Assembly: GCA_016184455.1 (NCBI GenBank)
Contig: JACPCS010000136.1
Span: 1 to 64,000, forward strand
Source: Acidobacteriota bacterium
GTDB taxonomy: Bacteria > Acidobacteriota > Vicinamibacteria > Vicinamibacterales > UBA2999
Length of the DNA: 64,000 nucleotides
Direction of reading: 5' to 3'
Shown here: piece by piece, positions 17,056-24,635 of the stretch
Position numbering within the stretch: the stretch's first letter is position 1
Layout: every line of letters begins with the position of its first letter
Notes under the pieces: model-generated
Seen by the model: only the letters and a program-made list of their open reading frames with translations
What the model was told of the DNA's origin: nothing
Databases searched by the model: none
Position numbers and translations under genes: made by a program

Positions 17056-17944
17056 ATGCGGAACCGATCGGGCGTCGGGTGGGTGGCGGTCGCGCTCTGG
17101 TGCGGGTTCGCCACCGGACAGGCCGCGGCTCAGACCGCGACGGCGGTGAAGGTGACCGTGCTGTCGACGATGCTCGCGGGCAATCGCGGGGCGGGGATCG
17201 GCGAATGGGGTTTTGCCGCGGTGCTGGAGGTGGACGGCCGGCGCCTCCTCATCGACACCGGGGAGCGGCCGGAAACGGTTCTGCGCAACGCCGCCGAGCT
17301 CGGCATCGATCTCTCCGACATCACCGACGTCATCCTGACGCACAACCACGGGGATCACACCGCGGGGCTCCTCACGCTCCGCCGGGAGCTGGCGAAGAAG
17401 AATCCGCGCGCCCTCTCGCGCGCACGAGGCGGCCGGCGGCACCTTTGTCGAACACGAAGGACCGACCGAGCTCGTGCCTGCGGTCTGGTTCACCGGCCCC
17501 GTGCCGCGCCAGCATCCCGAGCGCAACTGGACGCCTCGCGGGCAGGTGCGCACCCCGGCAGGTCTCGTCGAGGACACCGTGCCCGAGGATGCCTCCGTCG
17601 TGATCGATTCTGCCGAGGGCCTCATCCTCATCAGCGGGTGCGGCCACGCCGGCATCATCAACACGATCGAGTACGCCCGCACAGTCGTCCGCGCCGCCCC
17701 GCTGCACGCCGCCATCGGCGGCTTCCATCTCTTCGCGGCGAGCGACCCCATGCTGGAGTGGACCGCCGGCAAACTGCGTGAATTCGGGCTGCAGCACCTG
17801 CTCGGCGCGCACTGCACCGGCATCGAAGCCGTCTACCGCATCCGCAGCCTCGCCGGCCTGACGCGCCGGACCGCGGTGGTCGGCGCCGTCGGATCGAGCT
17901 TCACGCTCGGCAGAGGCATCAGCGCGCTGTCGATTGCGGGCTAG
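17056..17944 (+). pseudogene. Metallo-beta-lactamase-fold hydrolase, frameshifted
   Basis: Begins MRNRSGVGWVAVALW after CAGGAGG, with a signal peptide. The Zn-binding HNHGDH motif is in ILTHNHGDHTAGLL. At about 17418-17425 the reading frame breaks after LSRA. The second frame continues HEAAGGTFVEHEGPTELVPA and reads to a stop at 17944 with GCGHAGIINTIEY, GGFHLF and LGAHCTG. About 27 residues usually between SRAH and the AGGTFVEH segment are missing. As in btuF, this is a deletion that also shifts frame. The closest known group is the periplasmic 7,8-dihydropterin-6-methyl-4-(beta-D-ribofuranosyl)-aminobenzene-phosphate synthase-like MBL subfamily; function unproven. Confidence 0.8.
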
Positions 17945-17955
17945 CGGAGCGATCA

Positions 17956-18282
17956 ATGGTGGCCGTCATCTTCGAAGTCTGGCCCGCTGAGGGACGCCGC
18001 CAGGAGTATCTCGATCTCGCCGCGGTGCTCCGACCGCAGCTCGAGCAGATCGACGGCTTCATCTCGGTCGAGCGCTTCGAGAGTCTCTACGAGCCCGGAA
18101 AGATCCTGTCGCTGTCCTTCTTCCGCGACGAGGAGGCGGTGGCGCGGTGGCGTGCCGTGGAAGAACACCGGGCGGCCCAGGCCAAGGGACGCGCGGGGAT
18201 CTTTCGCGACTATCGGCTCAGGGTGGCCGGGGTGATCCGCGACTACGGCAAGTTCGACCGAGGACAGGCCCCTACGCGCTGA
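17956..18282 (+). CDS. Antibiotic-biosynthesis-monooxygenase (ABM) domain protein
   Basis: 108 residues forming one ferredoxin-like ABM domain: VAVIFEVWPAEGRRQEYLD, IDGFISVERFESLYEPGK, LSFFRDEEAVARWRAVEEHR. Such small proteins act in oxidation or breakdown of small aromatic or haem compounds; substrate unknown. Its end overlaps the convergent mqnD stop by 11 bp. Confidence 0.8.
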   Translation: MVAVIFEVWPAEGRRQEYLDLAAVLRPQLEQIDGFISVERFESLYEPGKILSLSFFRDEEAVARWRAVEEHRAAQAKGRAGIFRDYRLRVAGVIRDYGKFDRGQAPTR

Positions 18283-19099
18283 ATTCGACCGCGATCGGCT
18301 TCGGGATGAGGTGCTTGCCCCACGCCTCGTCGAAGAGCCGCCGGACGGCCGCACGGCCGCGCTCCCCGTAGTCGAGCGTCAGCTCGTTCACGTACATGCC
18401 GACGAAGCGGTCCGCTTGGGCGCGGTCGAGCCCGCGGCCGAACTGCAGCGCGTAATCGAGCGCCTCCTGCCGGTGCGCCAGCGCGTAGGCGATGCTCTCG
18501 CGCAGCAGGCGCGAGACCTTCGCAATGACCGCCGGACCAAGATCGCGGCGGATGACGTTGCCGCCCAGCGGCAACGGCAGCCCGCCCGTGCGATCCGCCC
18601 ACCACTGCCCGAGATCGACGATCTTCTTCAGCCCCTCGTCCTGATACGTGAGCTGCCCTTCGTGAATCAGCAGCCCCGCCTGCGCCTCGCCGGCACGCAC
18701 GGCGTCCTGAATGCGATCGAACGGCATGACCACGTACTGCACGTCCGGGTCGCAGAGCCGCAGCGCGAGAAACGACGTCGTGAGCGTTCCCGGCACCGCG
18801 ACCGTGACGCCGTCGAGAGACGAGGGACCGTCGGCGCGCGCGACCACGATCGGGCCGTAGTCGTCACCCATGCTGGAGCCGTGCGGCAGCAGCAGGTACT
18901 TGTCCGTCAGGTGCGCGTAGGCGTTGAAGGAGACGGCGCTCACCTCATACCTGCCTTCGAACGCCGCGTGATTGAGCGTCTCGATGTCGGCGAGCAGCTG
19001 ATCGAACTCGATCCCGTCGGTCGGCACCCTGCCGCTCGCGAGACCGTAGTGCATGAAGGCGTCGTCTGAATCGGGGCTGTGGGCGACGGTTATTTTCAC
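18272..19099 (-). CDS. mqnD: 1,4-dihydroxy-6-naphthoate synthase MqnD
   Basis: Converts cyclic dehypoxanthine futalosine to 1,4-dihydroxy-6-naphthoate in menaquinone synthesis. 275 residues of a periplasmic-binding-protein-like fold used as an enzyme: ITVAHSPDSDDAFMHYGLA at the N-terminus, EVSAVSFNAYAHL, LLPHGSSMGDDYGPIVVA, LLIHEGQLTYQDEGL. The start is GTG at 19099, one base after the stop of the gene before, so it is the last gene of a long minus-strand run. MqnA is related, but the SSMGDDYGPIV and HEGQLTYQ blocks point to MqnD. Confidence 0.87.
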   Translation of the reverse strand: MKITVAHSPDSDDAFMHYGLASGRVPTDGIEFDQLLADIETLNHAAFEGRYEVSAVSFNAYAHLTDKYLLLPHGSSMGDDYGPIVVARADGPSSLDGVTVAVPGTLTTSFLALRLCDPDVQYVVMPFDRIQDAVRAGEAQAGLLIHEGQLTYQDEGLKKIVDLGQWWADRTGGLPLPLGGNVIRRDLGPAVIAKVSRLLRESIAYALAHRQEALDYALQFGRGLDRAQADRFVGMYVNELTLDYGERGRAAVRRLFDEAWGKHLIPKPIAVEFSA

Positions 19100-19100
19100 G

Positions 19101-19466
19101 TTATTTCTTGGCGCGCTCGGCAAGCCAGCGGATGAGCGCGCTGATGTCGGCGGCGGGGGTGCGGAACTCCCGAGGCGTCACGTGGTCGACCATGTCGCGG
19201 TGCGTCGGCGCGCCATACGGAACCGGGCCGGTCGTCAGGTTCGCCTCCGGCCCGAACAGCACGATGGGCGGCGCCTGCCCGTAGACCTGCACGCGATACC
19301 GCAGGTTCAGCCCTTCGCGCTCCTCACGAACCGCGGACTCGCGGAGGCCCCGCTGAATCCGGTCGAGATCGACCGGCAGCCGGCTGACGTCGAGCGACTC
19401 CTGCGCCAGAGCCGGCGATGCGAACGCCAGCACGAGCAGGGCCGCCGAGATTCGGTGTCCAGACAT
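19101..19466 (-). CDS. Small secreted protein of unknown function
   Basis: 121 residues with a clear signal peptide (ISAALLVLAFASPALAQ). The mature part has no recognised domain; it contains YRVQVYGQAPPIVLFGPE and a C-terminal helix ISALIRWLAERAKK. It sits between iscU and mqnD on the same strand, one base from mqnD. Not identified. Confidence 0.65.
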   Translation of the reverse strand: MSGHRISAALLVLAFASPALAQESLDVSRLPVDLDRIQRGLRESAVREEREGLNLRYRVQVYGQAPPIVLFGPEANLTTGPVPYGAPTHRDMVDHVTPREFRTPAADISALIRWLAERAKK

Positions 19467-19528
19467 GTCAGATGGAGCGACGAACCGCCGCCATGTGTGT
19501 TGTACCCATTCCCCGTGCCAACGGGCGG

Positions 19529-19930
19529 TCAGCTCGCGGCGGCCACTTTGGCCTCGCGCTTCCGGTGGTAATCGGCAATGGCTGCCTTGATCGCGTCCTC
19601 CGCCAGCACCGAACAATGAATTTTCACCGGCGGCAGCTGCAACTCGTCCGCGATATCGCTGTTCGTGATGGCGAGCGCCTGGTCGAGCGTGCGTCCCTTG
19701 AGCCACTCGGTCACGAGGCTCGAACTCGCAATGGCCGACCCGCAGCCGAACGTCTTGAACTTCGCTTCGTCGATGACCCCGGTCTCGGGGTTGATCCGGA
19801 TCTGCAGCTTCATGACGTCGCCGCACTCGGGAGCCCCGACGAGACCGGTGCCGACGTGCGGATCGTCCTTCGGCAGCGACCCGACGTTCCGCGGGTTCTG
19901 GAAGTGGTCGATGACCTTCGGTGAATACAT
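19529..19930 (-). CDS. iscU: Iron-sulfur cluster scaffold IscU
   Basis: 133 residues. Receives sulfur from IscS and assembles [2Fe-2S]/[4Fe-4S] clusters. The three ligand cysteines are in APECGDVMKL, TFGCGSAIASSS and IHCSVLAEDA, and the chaperone-recognition segment is LPPVK. Begins [17 protein letters not shown]. Start overlaps the iscS stop by one base (TAATG). Confidence 0.96.
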   Translation of the reverse strand: MYSPKVIDHFQNPRNVGSLPKDDPHVGTGLVGAPECGDVMKLQIRINPETGVIDEAKFKTFGCGSAIASSSLVTEWLKGRTLDQALAITNSDIADELQLPPVKIHCSVLAEDAIKAAIADYHRKREAKVAAAS

Positions 19931-21120
19931 TACAGTTCGACGCCTTCCTTCATCAGCTCGTAGAGCGGCGACATCTCACGGAGTCGTCGAACCACCGCCG
20001 CAACCTTGTCGGCCACGTAGTCGACCTCCTCCTCGGTCGTCCACCGGCCCAGACCGAACCGAATCGACGAGTGCGCCAGCTCGTCGCCGGCACCGAGCGC
20101 CTTGAGCACGTACGACGGCTCCAGGCTGGCGGACGTACACGCGGATCCCGACGAGACCGCAACGTCGTTGATCCCCATCAGCAGCGACTCGCCTTCGACG
20201 TACGCAAAGCTGACATTGAGGCTGTGCGGCAGTCGGTGCTCCATCGACCCGTTCACATACATGCCGTCGAGGCTCTGATGGAGCTTCTCGTTCAGACGAT
20301 CGCGCAGCCGCCGCAGCCGGGCGCTCTCCTCGATCATCTCCGTCCGGCACAGCTCGGCCGCTGTGCCGAGGCCGACGATGCCGGGTACGTTCAGCGTGCC
20401 CGAGCGGATGCCGCGCTCGTGGCCTCCGCCGCTGATCTGCTCCGCCAACAGCACGCGCGGGTTGCGGCGGCGCACGTACAGCGCACCCACGCCTTTCGGG
20501 CCGTAGATCTTGTGCCCGCTCATCGAGACGAGATCCACCTTGACCTCGTTCACATCGAACGGAATCTTGCCGACCGCCTGCACGGCGTCCGTGTGGAAGA
20601 GGATGCCGTGCTCCTTGGCGATCGCGCCGACGGAAGCGACCGGCTGAATCACGCCGATCTCGTTGTTGGCCGTCATGATCGAGATGAGGATCGTCTTCGG
20701 CGTGATCGCGGCGCGCAGCTCGTCGAGATCGATGAGGCCGTCCTTCTGCACCGGCATGTAGGTCACCCGGAACCCCTGCTTCTCGAGCTGGTGGCAGGGG
20801 TCGAGCACCGCTTTATGCTCGGTCACGCAGGTGACGATGTGGTTGCCCTTTTCGGCGTACATCGCCGCCCCACCCTTGAGCGCGAGGTTGTCCGCCTCGG
20901 TCGCGCAGCTGGTGAAGACGACCTCCTTCGCCGTCGCGCCGATGAGATCCGCCACCTGCTGCCGCGCCTGCTCCACGGCCTTTTCGGCCGCCCAGCCGAA
21001 GGCGTGATTGCGGCTCGCCGGGTTGCCGAACTCCTGCGTGAAGTACGGCAGCATCGCCTCGAGCACCCGGGGGTCGACGGGCGTCGTGGCGTGATAGTCC
21101 ATGTAAATGGGCAGCTTCAT
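19930..21120 (-). CDS. iscS: Cysteine desulfurase IscS
   Basis: Takes sulfur from cysteine as a persulfide for Fe-S assembly and probably also for the MoeZ/CysO system in the same gene run. 396 residues with [23 protein letters not shown]-lysine [12 protein letters not shown], and the persulfide cysteine in [17 protein letters not shown] near residue 328. Starts in ATGA shared with the iscR stop. Confidence 0.96.
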   Translation of the reverse strand: MKLPIYMDYHATTPVDPRVLEAMLPYFTQEFGNPASRNHAFGWAAEKAVEQARQQVADLIGATAKEVVFTSCATEADNLALKGGAAMYAEKGNHIVTCVTEHKAVLDPCHQLEKQGFRVTYMPVQKDGLIDLDELRAAITPKTILISIMTANNEIGVIQPVASVGAIAKEHGILFHTDAVQAVGKIPFDVNEVKVDLVSMSGHKIYGPKGVGALYVRRRNPRVLLAEQISGGGHERGIRSGTLNVPGIVGLGTAAELCRTEMIEESARLRRLRDRLNEKLHQSLDGMYVNGSMEHRLPHSLNVSFAYVEGESLLMGINDVAVSSGSACTSASLEPSYVLKALGAGDELAHSSIRFGLGRWTTEEEVDYVADKVAAVVRRLREMSPLYELMKEGVEL

Positions 21121-21590
21121 CGGCGCAGTACCGCAGCGTGGACAACGGCCCGGCCGTTCCCCGGCCGGTCCGAAAGGACATGCCCGACACTCTCGGCTGC
21201 CAGCTCGGCAATCGTGACGGTCTGCAGCGCCAAGGCGATCCGCTCGCGAATCTGCCAGAGCGGATCGCGAATGCTGCACTTGGTGTACTGGTCGCAGTTG
21301 TGCTCGGTGGTGGAGCACGCGGTGATGCCGAACGGACCGTCGATGGCCTGGATGACGTCGGCGACGCTGATGGCGGAGGGCGCGCGTCCGAGCGCGTAGC
21401 CGCCGCGCGTCCCCTGCGTGGAGAGGAGTAGCCCCACGCGAACCAGCCGCTGCAGCACCTTGGCCATCAACTCCAGCGGAATGTCGTACTGCTCGGCAAT
21501 CTCACGGGCGCTCGTCGACGGCGACGACCGTACGGCCAGATGCTTGACCGCCATCAGCGCGTAATCCGCCTTCTTCGAGAGCCTGAGCAT
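21117..21590 (-). CDS. iscR: Rrf2-family Fe-S regulator IscR
   Basis: 157 residues: an N-terminal winged helix ([17 protein letters not shown]) and recognition helix, then three cysteines in [14 protein letters not shown] that fit [2Fe-2S] ligation. Expected to sense cluster supply and repress the isc genes. Gap to the upstream cysO-moeZ stop is 39 bp, room for an operator, but no clear IscR box could be fixed by eye. Confidence 0.93.
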   Translation of the reverse strand: MLRLSKKADYALMAVKHLAVRSSPSTSAREIAEQYDIPLELMAKVLQRLVRVGLLLSTQGTRGGYALGRAPSAISVADVIQAIDGPFGITACSTTEHNCDQYTKCSIRDPLWQIRERIALALQTVTIAELAAESVGHVLSDRPGNGRAVVHAAVLRR

Positions 21591-21629
21591 GTCCGATCCA
21601 CGCAGGCCGCAGGCCTCAGGCCCGAGGCC

Positions 21630-23081
21630 TCAGTATTTGGGCTGCGACGGATCGACCTTGTCGATCCACTCCAGGATACCGCCGCGCAGGTTCTTCACTC
21701 TCGTGAAGCCGACCGTGCGGAGGTAGTCTACCGCTTTCGCGCTGCGCCCGCCCATCTTGCAGTGCACGATGATCTCGCGGTTCTTGTCCAGTTCCTGATG
21801 CCGCCGCGGAATTTCCCCCAGCGGAATCAGCGTCGATCCTTGGATCCGATTGATCTGGTATTCGTTCGACTCCCGCACGTCCAGAATGAACAGGTTGTCG
21901 CCCGCATCGAGGCGGCGCTTCAGCTCCACCGGCGTGATGTCCCACTCGTTCACCGGCGCGGCGGCCTGCACCGGCGGTTCGGGGTGGACGCCGCAGAACT
22001 GCTCGTAATCAATCAGCCTGGTGACGGTCGGATTAGTGCCGCACACGGGGCACTCCGGGTCCTTGCGCAGCCGCAGCTCGCGGAAGCGCATCTTCAGCGC
22101 GTCGTAGATGAGGAAACGGCCGATGAGCGGCTCGCCGATGCCGAGCATCAGCTTGATCGCTTCGGTCGCCTGAATCACGCCGATGATCCCGGGGAGCACG
22201 CCGAGCACGCCCCCTTCGGCGCAGCTCGGAACGAGCCCGGGCGGCGGCGGCTCCGGGTACAGGCAGCGATAGCACGGTCCGTTCTTGACGGCAAAGACCG
22301 AGGCCTGCCCCTCGAACCGGAAGATGCTCCCGTAGGCGTTCGGCTTTCCACTCAGCACGCACGCATCGTTGACGAGATATCGCGTCGGGAAGTTGTCGGT
22401 CCCGTCGAGGATCACGTCGTACGGCCCGAACAGCTCGAGCGCGTTCTCGGACGAGAGCGCCGTCTCGTACGTGTCGATCTGCACGTTCGGGTTGAGCGCC
22501 TGGAGCCGCGCTTTGGCCGACTCCAGCTTCGACCGGCCGACGTCGGGCGTGCCGTGCAGCAGCTGCCGCTGCAGGTTGCTGAAGTCGACGACGTCGAAAT
22601 CGACGATGCCGATGCGGCCCACGCCGGCTGCGGCGAGGTACATCGCCGCCGGCGACCCGAGGCCGCCCGCGCCGATGCAGAGCACGCTCGACGCCTTGAG
22701 CCGGCGCTGTCCGTCCATGCCGACCTCCGGCATGATCAGGTGCCGGCTGTACCGCTTGATCTCGTCCTGCGACAGAACCGGCTCTGCCGGCGCGTCCACG
22801 ATCGGCGCGCCGCCCGCCACCGACGGGACGATGCTCAGCGAGTCGCCGGGCTTGACCGGCGTCTGCTCCCGCTGCAGGTACCGGATGTCCTCGTCATTCA
22901 GATACACATTGACGAAGTTCCGCAGCCGGCCTTCGTCCGTGTACAGGTGCTTGCGGAGCCCTTCGTAGCGGCGCGTCAGGTCCGCGAGCAGCTCGCCGAC
23001 GGTGCCGCCGCTGACCTCAACCGACTCCTTCTTGTCGGTGAACGGCCTCAGCGGAGTTGGAATGTGAATCGTGTTCGCCAT
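21630..23081 (-). CDS. CysO-MoeZ fusion: sulfur-carrier domain + E1-like adenylyltransferase + rhodanese
   Basis: 483 residues in three parts. Residues 1-91 are a ubiquitin-like sulfur carrier (MANTIHIPTPLRPFTDKK) ending in VAGG, the reactive C-terminus of CysO/ThiS. Residues about 102-340 are a MoeB/ThiF adenylating domain (CIGAGGLGSPAAMYLAAAG, GTDNFPTRYLVNDA, Zn pair CPVC). Residues about 375-483 are a rhodanese with active-site Cys in IIVHCKMGGRSAKA. In actinobacteria carrier and activator are separate proteins (CysO, MoeZ). Here the carrier's Gly-Gly is internal, so a cut would be needed to free it; the JAMM peptidase gene lies directly upstream. Confidence 0.9.
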   Translation of the reverse strand: MANTIHIPTPLRPFTDKKESVEVSGGTVGELLADLTRRYEGLRKHLYTDEGRLRNFVNVYLNDEDIRYLQREQTPVKPGDSLSIVPSVAGGAPIVDAPAEPVLSQDEIKRYSRHLIMPEVGMDGQRRLKASSVLCIGAGGLGSPAAMYLAAAGVGRIGIVDFDVVDFSNLQRQLLHGTPDVGRSKLESAKARLQALNPNVQIDTYETALSSENALELFGPYDVILDGTDNFPTRYLVNDACVLSGKPNAYGSIFRFEGQASVFAVKNGPCYRCLYPEPPPPGLVPSCAEGGVLGVLPGIIGVIQATEAIKLMLGIGEPLIGRFLIYDALKMRFRELRLRKDPECPVCGTNPTVTRLIDYEQFCGVHPEPPVQAAAPVNEWDITPVELKRRLDAGDNLFILDVRESNEYQINRIQGSTLIPLGEIPRRHQELDKNREIIVHCKMGGRSAKAVDYLRTVGFTRVKNLRGGILEWIDKVDPSQPKY

Positions 23082-23484
23082 AAGTCAATTTTTCTTCGTC
23101 GAAAGCAGAGCGGTCATCACGCAGGCGCCATGAGGTCATGTCTTGCGGCACGCCGGCGCGAACGGACACGATAACGTACGAAAAAGACGGCCACGCGTGA
23201 TCGAGATCGTACTGCGACGGCCGGGCCGGATGATCCGGGTGCGAATGATAAAACCCCAGGAGCTCCGCTCCCTGCTCCGCCGCCCGGCGCTCGGCGTCCC
23301 GGTAGTCCTGCGGCCGCACGCGAAACCGCCGGCGCGGCCCCTCCTCCGTGGTGTTGGGCAGCGCGTGCGCAGCCGACACGACCCCATCGCGGCCGATGAG
23401 CGCGCCGCAGCACTCGTTCGGGTACGTCTCCGCGCCGTGACGCCGAATCGCCTCCGCGACGCCCGCCGGGAGCACGAGCGCCAT
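23017..23484 (-). CDS. mec: JAMM/MPN+ metallopeptidase (Mec-like)
   Basis: 155 residues. In the CysO pathway Mec cuts cysteine from CysO-cysteine. The JAMM zinc motif is HSHPDHPARPSQYDLDHA with the upstream NECCGALIG. The C-terminal 22 residues overlap the start of the cysO-moeZ gene by 65 bp in another frame. Start ATG overlaps the cysM stop by one base. Given the downstream fusion, it may also process the CysO-MoeZ polyprotein; that is inference. Confidence 0.9.
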   Translation of the reverse strand: MALVLPAGVAEAIRRHGAETYPNECCGALIGRDGVVSAAHALPNTTEEGPRRRFRVRPQDYRDAERRAAEQGAELLGFYHSHPDHPARPSQYDLDHAWPSFSYVIVSVRAGVPQDMTSWRLRDDRSAFDEEKLTYGEHDSHSNSAEAVHRQEGVG

Positions 23485-24419
23485 CAGCCTTTCTCGTCCC
23501 AGAACCGCTCGGAGAGGTATTTCTCGCCGCCGTCGCAGAACACCACCACGATCACCGCGTCCGAGACGCGGCGCGCCACGTGCAGCGCCCCCGCGAGATT
23601 GGCGCCGCTCGAGATGCCCACGAAGAGTCCCGACTGAGCCAGCCGGCGCGTCAGCTCGTACGCCTCCTCTGTGCTCACGGCGATGTCTTCGTCGGCGACC
23701 GACGGATCATAAATCCCCGGCACGATCGCCGTTGCCATGTGCTTCAGCCCCTCGAGCCCGTGGAGGGCCGTGTCGGGCTGCACGGAGATCAGCTGGATCG
23801 CCGGGTTCAGCTCGCGAAGGCGTCGGCCCGTCCCGATGAACGTGCCGCCCGTGCCGAGGCCCGCCACGAAGTGCGTGATGCGCCCCTCCGTCTGCTCGAA
23901 GATCTCGGGCGCGGTCGTGTCGTAGTGCGCCAGCCAGTTGCCGGGATTGTTGTACTGGTCGGCGTAGAAGTAGCGAGCCGGCTCGGCGGCGTACATCGCC
24001 CTCGCCTTCAGAATCGCGCCGTCGGATCCTTCCATGGGGTCCGTGAAGACGATCTCGGCACCGAACGCGCGCAGGATGCGCTTGCGCTCGGGCGTCACGT
24101 TCGACGGGACGCACAAACGTACGCGGTAGCCGCGCGCGGCGCCAATCATGGCGTACGCGATCCCCGTGTTGCCGGACGTGGCGTCGAGGATGATCGTGTC
24201 GCGCGTGAGCGCGCCAGAGCGCTCGCCGTCGAGAATCATTCGAGCAGCGGGACGGTCCTTGACCGAGCCGCCGGGGTTGCGCCACTCGGCCTTGGCCCAC
24301 AGCTCGACGTTCTGCAGCCCCGTCTCGAAGCTCGACAGGCGCACGAGCGGGGTATTCCCGATCAGATCGAGGACAGACTGCGAGCTGCGCACAACAACGC
24401 CTGGGGTGACCACCTGCAT
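23484..24419 (-). CDS. cysM: Cysteine synthase, CysM type (sulfur-carrier dependent)
   Basis: PLP enzyme of 311 residues that adds sulfide or protein thiocarboxylate to (phospho)serine acetate to give cysteine. Motifs: LIGNTPLVRLSSFE, PLP-lysine NPGGSVKDRPAARMI, ATSGNTGIAYAMIGAARGY, GLGTGGTFIGTGRRLRE, GISSGANLAGAL. Its neighbours, a JAMM peptidase and a CysO-MoeZ fusion, indicate the CysO-thiocarboxylate route known from Mycobacterium. It is the first gene of the run. The ATG at 24419 was chosen because the upstream in-frame extension lacks homology. Confidence 0.92.
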   Translation of the reverse strand: MQVVTPGVVVRSSQSVLDLIGNTPLVRLSSFETGLQNVELWAKAEWRNPGGSVKDRPAARMILDGERSGALTRDTIILDATSGNTGIAYAMIGAARGYRVRLCVPSNVTPERKRILRAFGAEIVFTDPMEGSDGAILKARAMYAAEPARYFYADQYNNPGNWLAHYDTTAPEIFEQTEGRITHFVAGLGTGGTFIGTGRRLRELNPAIQLISVQPDTALHGLEGLKHMATAIVPGIYDPSVADEDIAVSTEEAYELTRRLAQSGLFVGISSGANLAGALHVARRVSDAVIVVVFCDGGEKYLSERFWDEKG

Positions 24420-24635
24420 GTCCGACTGTTCCAGTCCGATTTTATCAACTGGAGTAAGGCTACGCCAAAGACGTCCTTCCCGGCGTCCACCCCGGTTGTG
24501 CTTCCCGGGTCGACAGGGTAGACTCCCGGCCACACTTCATTATTCCGTCGGCTCATTCCGTCGGTCGCTGGTTCCGTTATCCCGAGCTGAGTCCCCGAAC
24601 CCACCAGCCCGTCACGTCGGTTGATTGGAGGCACC

